Under the pieces are notes generated by a model. That model did not search any database. It was given only the letters and a program-made list of their open reading frames with translations, and was not told the DNA's origin. DNA of 13,435 nt from an uncultured Selenomonadales bacterium. Its GTDB lineage: Bacteria; Bacillota; Negativicutes; Selenomonadales; Selenomonadaceae. Both the position numbers and the translations under genes were made by a program. The DNA lies in NCBI GenBank assembly GCA_946403735.1, contig CAMJAZ010000007.1, forward strand, positions 1-13,435. The letters are read 5' to 3'. This document shows, piece after piece, positions 6,654-13,435 of the stretch (the first letter of the stretch is position 1; each line of letters starts with the position of its first letter).

Positions 6654-7598
6654 TCAAGCCTTAGATAGTTTGCTGGATAATTTTTTGAAGTTCTGCGGAT
6701 TGAAAGGCGGTCTATCGACGAAATCAAAACGGAATTCGTGTAAGGTTTTGTCGATAATTTTTTCTGTCAAAGATTCTTCAGGCAGTTGACGTACGAGCAT
6801 CACTAAAAATTTTGCAAGCGGCGATGTTTTATCGTCGAAAGAAATTCTTCGTACTGTCTGTTGAATTAGTGACATTCGCGCAGATTCGATGAAGTTCAAC
6901 GTACATTGCGCCTTCATATGCGGCATTGTCTCACAAATTTTTTTCTGTACGTCGAAAAATTTTGTATACGGCGCGTCGTAAAAAATTTTGCGTATGGCTT
7001 TAAACATTTTATTCCGTTCGTAAATTTTGCAAACGCCACATAAATTTTCATTAGGCGGACAAAGATTTTCACAGACTGCGCATTTGTGCCATGAAGAAAA
7101 ATTTTTCAGCTTGTCAGATTTTTTCTTAGCTACAAGACAATCAAATAACATACGCCGCCTCTCATCATCAGCGATAACGGCGGATTTTTTTTCGCATTCG
7201 GCAAGTTCATCATCAGTCAAAGAAATTTCTACGCTGGGAACAAAATTTTCCGCAGTTTTAGAATTTTCATTAGTAAGGCGTTGAAGTTTGAAAGCTGAAT
7301 AGTTAAAGCCGATCTTCGTGACGATTTTTTTATTGAAGTGCGCGTTAATTTTTTTGATAAGAGTCGACGCGCGGTATTTGAACTTATCTTTTAACGTGGA
7401 ATTGTCGGAATACAAAATTAGCGTCGTGCCAATAATTTCAACTGGGAAAATTTCTTCCGCGTCATCGCCTACAAATTCTTTCCAGTGATGAAAAATCATT
7501 CGACAATTCAATTTGCGCTGTACTTCGTCGTCAAGTTGCGCTAAATTTTCTTGGACTACGTCGCCAATAATTTCAAAGTCATTCATTTTTTCAATCAT
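6654..7598 (-). CDS. DUF721 (DciA-like) protein with zinc-ribbon-like motif and novel C-terminus
   Basis: Residues about 14-105 match the DUF721/DciA pattern: HHWKEFVGDDAEEIFPVEI (37-55), a strand TTLILYSDNSTLKDKF, then LIKKINAHFNKKIVTKIGF. DciA is the ancestral loader of the replicative helicase DnaB, so a role in replication or replication restart is possible. After an acidic linker, residues 173-190 hold CAVC, a further Cys180, and CGVC, an arrangement like a zinc ribbon. The last about 120 residues are predicted mostly helical and I do not recognise them. At 314 residues it is far longer than a bare DUF721 domain. The ATG at 7598 is chosen because GGTAG lies 5 bases before it and it overlaps the addB stop by 8 bases, the usual coupled arrangement; ATGs at 7610 and 7586 are alternatives. 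The upstream part of the open frame to 7751 lies over addB and is not coding. It is the last gene of the mutL-addB operon. Confidence 0.75.
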   Translation of the reverse strand: MIEKMNDFEIIGDVVQENLAQLDDEVQRKLNCRMIFHHWKEFVGDDAEEIFPVEIIGTTLILYSDNSTLKDKFKYRASTLIKKINAHFNKKIVTKIGFNYSAFKLQRLTNENSKTAENFVPSVEISLTDDELAECEKKSAVIADDERRRMLFDCLVAKKKSDKLKNFSSWHKCAVCENLCPPNENLCGVCKIYERNKMFKAIRKIFYDAPYTKFFDVQKKICETMPHMKAQCTLNFIESARMSLIQQTVRRISFDDKTSPLAKFLVMLVRQLPEESLTEKIIDKTLHEFRFDFVDRPPFNPQNFKKLSSKLSKA

Positions 7599-10500
7599 TA
7601 TCGCTACCATTAGAAATTTTTTTCCAAATTTCAATGTCATCAAGTGGCGTTTTAATAGGCACGTCAAATTTTTTATCAAGGCGGCAAACTTCGGAGTAAG
7701 GACAATACTTGCAAGCGTCACTTTTTTTAGTTTTGACTGGATCGGCGGCAATCGTACCGCTTAAAATTTTTTTGCCCGTATCCTTCAAGCACGTTTCAAC
7801 GTAATTCATCAAAAGTTGGAACTGTTCGCCGCTTTTTACCTTAGCACTAGAATTTTTATCAGGTATACCGTCCTTAGTTAATTTAATCGGCAAAGTGGAA
7901 AGCGTTTCATCAATTTCGCTGATAACTTTTTCGTCGTCAAGGATAAAGCCCGCCATCTTCAAAGACTTGTCAATATTTTTTCTGGCGTCGTCAAAAGATT
8001 TTCCATGCTTAGTAGGATATTTGAGAAAGTAATACAGCATAGCGGCGGGAAGTCTATCTTCGACGGCTTGAAGATTATTCGTAGCCATAAGGTACGTTAA
8101 AAGTTGCAGGTTGACGCCCAAGTAAATTTCCCACAAGTCAAGGTAAGCTGTACCAGTCTTATAGTCGATTATCAAAAAATATTTACCGTCTTCGCTAAAG
8201 TCAATCCTGTCAATCTTGCCGACCAATTCCATTTTCACGCCGTCAATGTCGTACACCAAAACTTTTTTCGACAGAGCCGCGAAAGTCGCTTCAAAAATTT
8301 CTGGGTGAAATTTGCTGTGCCTGTCAAGTTCAGTCAACCGTTGCAATGACGCAATGGCAACTTTTTTTATGCGTTCGCGCTGATGTTCAAGCGTCTTTGA
8401 ACTCAACAAAATTTTATTGTTAAAGTTCGGCGTAAGTTCATCAAAAATTTTCGTGACGCGCTTTTCAATTTCAAATTTGCCAACGTCCGCCCATTTAAGA
8501 TTTTCTTCCTTCAATGCCTCGCCAAATTGCCGCATAATTGAATGCAAAATATTTCCAACGTCAGGCACAAGCAATTTGTATTCGCGGCGCTCCTCCAACT
8601 TCAAGCCGTAATCAGCAAAATATTTGAATGGGCATTTATTAAACTTTTCAAAGCGTGTGACAGAACCGCGCATTTTACGTTCCGTCGCGTAAAGTTCAAG
8701 CGCTGTACTTTCCTGTAACCTTTTATTCGGCTCGACTATTGAGTAATTGCCCTGTGTACCAAGATTTTCCAAAACGTCCAGCTTGACGAATTCAATTTCA
8801 ATGTGCGGGAAAAAATTTTTCAGCCTGTCAAGAAAAGTTGAAGGTCGTATCGCGTTACCTTCCGCATCAGCCAGCGGATACGAAATGTACAAATAATTTC
8901 TAGCCGTTGTCAAGCCACGATAAATTAAAAATTTCTCCGCCAAAAGATTTTCATTGCCGCCTTTTGAAATTTCCAATCCCGCGTCGTTCAAGTGCAACCT
9001 GTCAACGTCCGAAAGTAAAAGTTTTTCACGTGTAGTACGCGGAAATTTTTCGTCGCTGAATCCCAAAATGTAAATTGCCTTTGAATTTTGAAGTGAATTT
9101 TGGTCGAACTGCGAAACCGTCACTTCGTCCAAGCCTGGCGGAATGAGTGACATTTCCAGCGCGTCAAGACCTTCATTTACAATGTAGTCAAACTCTTTCA
9201 GCGTAATTTTTTCGTCGTCCGAAGAATCGGCAATTTGTTCAAGCAACGTTACAATATCGTCCCAAATTTTTAAATGTTCCTTCGACAGCGCCAAGTTGCC
9301 GCGATTTTCTTCAAGCTCCGACAAGTCAACTAGAGCGTCGTGAACTTTCAAACTTTCTATAAACTCAAATAAGCTGGTAGCCTGCAATTTTGAACTTTGC
9401 GTTTGAAGTTTAGCGGCAAAATTTATCAGCGGTTCAACTGCACGGCGTCGAATTTCATCAACTACGGCAGGACGTTGCTTTTCAATTTCCGTAGCGTAAT
9501 CATCAAGCCCGCGCCTGTACCAATGCCACGCCTTATCCTGCGTCCAAATTTTTTTCCCGCGCAGTCCAAATTCTAAAACATAATTTTCCAGCACGTCAAT
9601 TTCTTCCTGCGCCACGTTGAAAAATCCTGTACGCAGACAGCGGAATATTGGATCAGGTCGCCACGTCCGCAAAACTTCCAAACTGGAACGAATCAATTCA
9701 GCTAACGGGTGATTATTCGCCGCGCGTTTCCTGTCCACAAAGTACGGGATATTGTGAATTTCAAAAACTGGCTTGATTAAATCGTTGTAGGCGTCGTCGC
9801 GGAAAATTATTCCAATGTCACGAAAACGAAAATTTTTTTCACGATGAAGTTTGATAATGTCACGTGCAACGGCTTCAACTTCGACGCGCTTATTGACAGC
9901 CTCAACAAGCTTAACGTTGCCGCCTTTACCGCTGAATTTTTTGTACGTACGGGCGAAAAAATTTTGTTCGATAAATTTCAACTCGTCACTTTCAAACCTG
10001 CGCTGAATATCAAGGCGTTTAATTTCAAAGTCCACTTTAACTTCATTGGCAAGCTGGCGAATCGTCTTGAACGTTTCAAAGGCGCGGTGAAAAATTCCAA
10101 CTTCCAACGAATTTTCGCGGTGATTTAAATTTATTTCCATAGGCAAGGCAACGTGAACATTTTTAGCGTATTGGAAAATTTTTTTCAACAAATTTCTTTG
10201 TTGAGGGTCAAAAAAAATAAAACCGTCGATAAAAATTTCAGACCGCTTGATAGCCGCAGAATCTTTTAAAAGTTCCGCCGCCTTTTCAAGTAAATCGCTT
10301 TCATCATTCTGACGATTAGAAATTTCTGCGCGGAATTTTTCAGCAATTAGCGCGATGTCATGAAGTTTATTTTTTAATTCGTCGTCAAAATTTGTAGTGT
10401 CAAGCTGATTGAGTTTAGCCGCGTCGATTGAGTAAGTGCGCAATTCTTTAAGCTCTTGTGCCAAAATTTCAGTAAAGCCGCGCTGATCTGCCGCCTTTTG

Positions 10501-10824
10501 ATAGTAAAGTAAATCTTTAGAGTTTTTCTTCAAAATTTTTCGCAGGATAATTCGTCTACCAATTTCAGAAATGCGCGGTACGGTAGCGCCGCCAACTTCA
10601 GATAAAATTTGCCGTGCAAAACGTTGAAAGCTACACATAACCGTATTGACAGCGCCGCCAGTAATTTCCGCAAGTTCAAGTTCGGCGCGGTACGTTTGAT
10701 AGGCTGGTAGCAAAAAAATTATTTTCGTGTTCAATGGCGATTCACGCAAAATTTTTTTCATACGTTCTAGTAGTGAAAAAGTTTTTCCCGTGCCAGCCCT
10801 ACCGATTATCACTTCAACTGCCAT
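7591..10824 (-). CDS. addB: AddB-type helicase/exonuclease subunit
   Basis: Subunit of the RecBCD-like AddAB complex, which resects double-strand breaks to the Chi site and loads RecA. GRAGTGKT (8-15) is the Walker A motif. The C-terminal RecB-family nuclease has GKIDRID (869-875) and DYKTG (887-891, catalytic Asp/Lys). Four cysteines, C731 (NKCPFKY), C1038, C1041 and C1047, reproduce the spacing of the AddB iron-sulfur cluster (C-x2-C-x5-C at the end). The length of 1077 residues is slightly below the usual about 1150. AGGAG stands 9 bases before the ATG and directly follows the mutL stop, so translation is probably coupled. Its obligate partner addA does not follow; a DUF721 gene does. No truncation or frameshift is seen. 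Confidence 0.92.
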   Translation of the reverse strand: MAVEVIIGRAGTGKTFSLLERMKKILRESPLNTKIIFLLPAYQTYRAELELAEITGGAVNTVMCSFQRFARQILSEVGGATVPRISEIGRRIILRKILKKNSKDLLYYQKAADQRGFTEILAQELKELRTYSIDAAKLNQLDTTNFDDELKNKLHDIALIAEKFRAEISNRQNDESDLLEKAAELLKDSAAIKRSEIFIDGFIFFDPQQRNLLKKIFQYAKNVHVALPMEINLNHRENSLEVGIFHRAFETFKTIRQLANEVKVDFEIKRLDIQRRFESDELKFIEQNFFARTYKKFSGKGGNVKLVEAVNKRVEVEAVARDIIKLHREKNFRFRDIGIIFRDDAYNDLIKPVFEIHNIPYFVDRKRAANNHPLAELIRSSLEVLRTWRPDPIFRCLRTGFFNVAQEEIDVLENYVLEFGLRGKKIWTQDKAWHWYRRGLDDYATEIEKQRPAVVDEIRRRAVEPLINFAAKLQTQSSKLQATSLFEFIESLKVHDALVDLSELEENRGNLALSKEHLKIWDDIVTLLEQIADSSDDEKITLKEFDYIVNEGLDALEMSLIPPGLDEVTVSQFDQNSLQNSKAIYILGFSDEKFPRTTREKLLLSDVDRLHLNDAGLEISKGGNENLLAEKFLIYRGLTTARNYLYISYPLADAEGNAIRPSTFLDRLKNFFPHIEIEFVKLDVLENLGTQGNYSIVEPNKRLQESTALELYATERKMRGSVTRFEKFNKCPFKYFADYGLKLEERREYKLLVPDVGNILHSIMRQFGEALKEENLKWADVGKFEIEKRVTKIFDELTPNFNNKILLSSKTLEHQRERIKKVAIASLQRLTELDRHSKFHPEIFEATFAALSKKVLVYDIDGVKMELVGKIDRIDFSEDGKYFLIIDYKTGTAYLDLWEIYLGVNLQLLTYLMATNNLQAVEDRLPAAMLYYFLKYPTKHGKSFDDARKNIDKSLKMAGFILDDEKVISEIDETLSTLPIKLTKDGIPDKNSSAKVKSGEQFQLLMNYVETCLKDTGKKILSGTIAADPVKTKKSDACKYCPYSEVCRLDKKFDVPIKTPLDDIEIWKKISNGSDND

Positions 10825-10836
10825 TTAAAATTTCTC

Positions 10837-12780
10837 CTATCCTCTGTGAAACATTTTAGCAAAGTCGCCACTGGAAAATTTTATAATCGTCGGTCGTCCG
10901 TGTGGGCAAGTGTAGGGGTGCGGCGTCCTACTCAAATTTTTCAGCAAGCTGTCCATTTCTTGAAGTGAAAGACGTTTACCCGCTTTAATCGCGCCACGAC
11001 ACGATGCTATAGCAATGAAGTTACTGCGAATGTTAGCGGCAATTTCAGCGCGTCTAGCGTCGTCAATCTGCGCGGGATAATCACTTTCAGGCAAACTTGA
11101 AATAATTTCACGGAGCATTGAGCCTGCGTCAGCGTTGGCGGCGTCGACAGGGACTGAAGTTAATCTAAATTCATTTTCGCCACTAAGTTCCATTGAAAAG
11201 CCGAGCTTAGCGAAAAGTTCCAAATTATTTTCAATCGTCGCAGTTTCTCTTTCGTCAAACTGTAAATTTTGGTGAATCAATAGAATCTGCGCGGGAACTT
11301 CATCAGCATAGCTACTGAATTTGTCAAACAAAATTCGTTCATGCGCGGCGTGCTGGTCTATAACGTACAATTCCGAATCACTTTGCGCGATAACGTAACA
11401 TAAACCAACTTGTCCAATGGCGCGGAAATTTTCCAGTGACAGATTTTTAGGCGCAAAACTTTCCAATTCCATTTGCTTAGATTCATTGTCAGAATTTTTT
11501 TCATCAGAAGTTGAAATATTTTCAGCGTCAGAATTTTTTTCGTCATTTAAAATTTCTTCGTCGCTAAAAAAATTTTCATCGTCACTGCCTACGTCCTGCT
11601 CCCTACTTCCCAATTTTTCGCGCAATTCTTCAACTGTCAACGCGGGTTTATCGTTGGAAGGGTCAATTATAAAAGCATTCGTCGACGTAGAATTTTTATC
11701 GCCTTTACCAAAATATTCATCAAGGTTCAGCGGCGAATAATGCGGCTTATCAGGCGGCGCGGCAACTTTGCGCAAATCGCCGTTAATGTGACGTTCGGAA
11801 ATGGCTTCACGAATAGCGCGGTAAACGTGGCTGTAAACTTCGCTGTCATCTTGAAAGCGAACTTCCAACTTGCGCGGGTGAACATTCACATCAATCAAAT
11901 TTTGCGGCACATCAATTTTTAAAATGGCGAATGGATGTCCATCTTTAGATACAAGCGATTTATACGCCTCTTCAATCGCCTTCATAATTGTTCGATTTTC
12001 CGTAATGACGCGCCCATTTATCAGAATCGTTTGCCGTGAGCGCCAAGAAGTTAAAAAATTCGGCTTGCTAATATAGCCGCTGATTGTAAAGTCGCCACTT
12101 GAAAGTTTGACGGTGAAAAGAGACTTTGAAAGTTCGATGCCATAAATTGCCGTTAAAGTGTCAATCAAATTTTTATTGCCAGGCGTCGTCAAAACGGCAC
12201 GGTTACTGTTTATGAACTTGAAAGAAATGTCTGGTCTACTAAGGGCAAGTTTGACGATAACGTCATGTATTCTGCCAGATTCAGCCGAATTGACTTTCAT
12301 AAAATTTAGCCGCGCAGGTACGTTGAAAAATAAATTTTCTACAAGAATAGTTGTACCGATTTTACAGCCAATGTCGCAGGAGTCGTCAATTTTTCCGCCG
12401 TCAACTTTAATTCGTACGCCAATTTCAGAATCGGCAGTACGTGTCTGCAAAGTCAACTTTGAAACGGAGGCAATAGCTGGTAAAGCTTCGCCGCGAAATC
12501 CAAGCGTACCGATTGACAGTAAATCCTCGACGCTGGAAAGTTTACTTGTGGCGTGTCGACGAAGTGAAAGTGCGGCATCCTCCATATTCATACCTACGCC
12601 GTTATCAGTGACGCGAATTAAAGATTTTCCGCCGTCAAGAATTTCAATTTCAATGCGGGTGGCGTTAGCGTCAATGGCATTTTCTACAAGTTCCTTTACA
12701 ACGGACGCGGGACGTTCGACGACTTCACCTGCGGCAATTTTATTTATTGTTACTGTGTCTAGTAGCTGGACTTTACTCAA
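10837..12780 (-). CDS. mutL: DNA mismatch repair protein MutL with endonuclease motifs
   Basis: Links mismatch recognition by MutS to strand incision. The N-terminal GHKL ATPase is intact: ELVENAIDA (30-38, catalytic Glu and Mg-binding Asn), DNGVGM (59-64) and TLGFRGEAL (92-100). The C-terminal domain has the nicking-endonuclease motifs DQHAAHE (475-481), ASCRGAIKAGK (592-602) and CPHGRP (625-630), so this is a methyl-independent type MutL. The final acidic residue of the DQHAx2Ex4E motif is Asp (486) rather than Glu. A low-complexity acidic linker with a DEKNSD repeat lies between the domains. The start is TTG, with AAGGAAG 10 bases before it; no alternative ATG fits the conserved N-terminus. 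mutS is not adjacent. It is the first gene of the mutL-addB-DUF721 operon; no convincing promoter was identified in the gap upstream. Confidence 0.96.
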   Translation of the reverse strand: MSKVQLLDTVTINKIAAGEVVERPASVVKELVENAIDANATRIEIEILDGGKSLIRVTDNGVGMNMEDAALSLRRHATSKLSSVEDLLSIGTLGFRGEALPAIASVSKLTLQTRTADSEIGVRIKVDGGKIDDSCDIGCKIGTTILVENLFFNVPARLNFMKVNSAESGRIHDVIVKLALSRPDISFKFINSNRAVLTTPGNKNLIDTLTAIYGIELSKSLFTVKLSSGDFTISGYISKPNFLTSWRSRQTILINGRVITENRTIMKAIEEAYKSLVSKDGHPFAILKIDVPQNLIDVNVHPRKLEVRFQDDSEVYSHVYRAIREAISERHINGDLRKVAAPPDKPHYSPLNLDEYFGKGDKNSTSTNAFIIDPSNDKPALTVEELREKLGSREQDVGSDDENFFSDEEILNDEKNSDAENISTSDEKNSDNESKQMELESFAPKNLSLENFRAIGQVGLCYVIAQSDSELYVIDQHAAHERILFDKFSSYADEVPAQILLIHQNLQFDERETATIENNLELFAKLGFSMELSGENEFRLTSVPVDAANADAGSMLREIISSLPESDYPAQIDDARRAEIAANIRSNFIAIASCRGAIKAGKRLSLQEMDSLLKNLSRTPHPYTCPHGRPTIIKFSSGDFAKMFHRG

Positions 12781-12810
12781 AATTTTGTCACTTCCTTAAT
12801 AAATTTTTTA

Positions 12811-12846
12811 TTTTTAATAAACTACTTTTCTTTTGGCGCAAAAGAA
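12811..12846. repeat. Dispersed palindromic (REP-like) repeat, copy 2
   Basis: TTCTTTTG (12828-12835) and CAAAAGAA (12839-12846) form a perfect inverted repeat around GCG, extendable by one T-A pair. With its TTTTTAATAA and CTACTTTT lead it nearly matches copy 1 at 5731-5767 in the same orientation. It lies in the gap between the GT9 gene and mutL, inside the probable mutL leader on the minus strand. Confidence 0.78.
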
Positions 12847-12850
12847 ATTA

Positions 12851-12866
12851 GGCGTACTTGTGCGCC
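12851..12866. other. Small GC-rich hairpin beside the repeat
   Basis: GGCG (12851-12854) pairs with CGCC (12863-12866) around eight bases. It could be a weak terminator or part of the mutL leader. The TGCGCC at 12861-12866 can instead pair with GGCGCA at 12835-12840 in the neighbouring repeat, so the two hairpins exclude one another. Confidence 0.4.
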
Positions 12867-12893
12867 CAATTTATTCTAATATTTTCATATGAT

Positions 12894-13435
12894 TTAAAAA
12901 ATATATAACGGCTCAATTAAATTTTGTGCAACGCGTTCTTTCAAAAGTTGTAGCCCGCGCAGAAAAGTTTCTGGCTCAACCTGCGTTATACAATGCGGCT
13001 TATATGGAAGTTGGCAACCATATTGACTATACGGTTTATTTGGGTCGGCACATTCTGGCAACGCCTTAGCAGGTTGAATCACTACGCTAGGCACATTGTA
13101 CGGGCGATAAGCCCTTACTACGTCATAAACACTTTGCGACAAATCTGCGGCAAAAGAATATACTGCCAATATTGGACGATTCAACGCCGCCGCCGCATGC
13201 AGTAAGCCTGTATCGTTGCCAATGTACGCCGTGCAATGCGTGAGAAACGCCGCGCTCTGCCGATAATTTATTTTGTTAGTCAAGTCAATGACGTTGTCCA
13301 AAAATTTTTCTGGCAAGGCGCTTTTAAAAATTTCAGCTGACTTTAAATCTTCCTTGCCGCCGCCTAAAATGACAATCGTTGATTCTTCCTGCTCAAAAAT
13401 CATCTCTGCAACTTTAGCGTACTTTTCTGGCGGAT
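12894..13435 (-). CDS. GT9-family glycosyltransferase (heptosyltransferase-like), 5' end outside the window
   Basis: The C-terminal GT-B domain of an ADP-heptose-type LPS glycosyltransferase or a relative. The frame is open through the right edge: the residues before the ATG at 13403 read PPEKYAKVAE, a typical GT9 segment, so that ATG is internal. Motifs are VILGGGKED, then NDTGLLHAAAALNRP (the nucleotide-sugar-binding G/N-DTGxxH signature) and, near the end, three cysteines in ECADP, YGCQ and PHCI. About 179 residues are visible. GT9 enzymes imply an LPS-type outer membrane, which supports a diderm Firmicute. The cysteines resemble a metal-binding set seen in some GT9 branches, but this is weak. 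It ends 113 bases before mutL on the same strand, with no good terminator between. Confidence 0.85.
   Translation of the reverse strand, partial: PPEKYAKVAEMIFEQEESTIVILGGGKEDLKSAEIFKSALPEKFLDNVIDLTNKINYRQSAAFLTHCTAYIGNDTGLLHAAAALNRPILAVYSFAADLSQSVYDVVRAYRPYNVPSVVIQPAKALPECADPNKPYSQYGCQLPYKPHCITQVEPETFLRGLQLLKERVAQNLIEPLYIF

Noticed and set aside
7599..7751. Upstream part of the DUF721 frame, starting at 7751
   Set aside because: It overlaps the conserved C-terminal end of addB including its Fe-S cysteines; the coupled ATG at 7598 fits better.
11417..11740. 107-codon open frame on the plus strand opposite the mutL linker
   Set aside because: The phenylalanine/serine-rich product is simply the complement of the acidic linker codons; no ribosome binding site or family signal.
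12158..12799. 213-codon open frame on the plus strand opposite mutL
   Set aside because: It lies wholly antisense to the well-supported MutL ATPase domain, and its serine-rich translation matches no family I know.
12873..12901. TAGAAT as the -10 of a mutL promoter on the minus strand
   Set aside because: The -35 position holds only a T run; too weak to call.
1..13435. CRISPR array, phage, transposase or toxin-antitoxin genes
   Set aside because: No regularly spaced repeats and no matching protein motifs were seen on either strand.

Overview
The window looks like chromosomal DNA from a low-GC (about 40 %, estimated by eye) diderm member of the Firmicutes, most likely the Negativicutes/Selenomonadales. 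This is inferred from the mix of genes: an AddB-type helicase-nuclease subunit and a DUF4127 protein, both typical of Firmicutes, alongside a GT9 (heptosyltransferase-type) glycosyltransferase, which usually implies a lipopolysaccharide outer membrane. No rRNA, phage, transposase or CRISPR array is visible. Most genes are housekeeping genes.

Left part, plus strand (1-4613): the 3' end of a GT2 glycosyltransferase that runs off the left edge; an NAD kinase (nadK); a secreted DUF4127 protein of unknown function; and a polytopic membrane acyltransferase of the HGSNAT/DUF5009 type. The last three are closely spaced and probably co-transcribed. The exported protein next to a membrane acyltransferase suggests a shared role in an envelope glycan, but this is inference.

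Middle, plus strand (4614-6650): a consensus sigma-70-type promoter drives two tandem valine tRNAs (anticodons GAC and CAC), closed by an intrinsic terminator. Next come an extended -10 promoter and a PPP-type metallophosphoesterase, then a copy of a palindromic repeat, then a Cof-type HAD phosphatase whose stop codon lies inside its own terminator hairpin.

Right part, minus strand (13435 down to 6654): the 3' end of a GT9 glycosyltransferase that enters from the right edge, a 113-base gap holding a second copy of the palindromic repeat, and then a tight DNA-maintenance operon, mutL - addB - DUF721 (DciA-like). mutL and addB are 12 bases apart, with the addB ribosome binding site directly after the mutL stop; addB and the DUF721 gene overlap by 8 bases. 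The DUF721 protein carries a zinc-ribbon-like CxxC/CxxC pair and an unrecognised C-terminal region. addA, the usual partner of addB, is not present where it would be expected.

The most noteworthy signals are this mismatch repair / recombination / helicase-loader-like operon with its unusual third gene, the apparent total absence of GGCC and CCGG tetranucleotides, the paired palindromic repeats, and non-canonical positions in both tRNAs. I did not find a clear new defence or mobile system.
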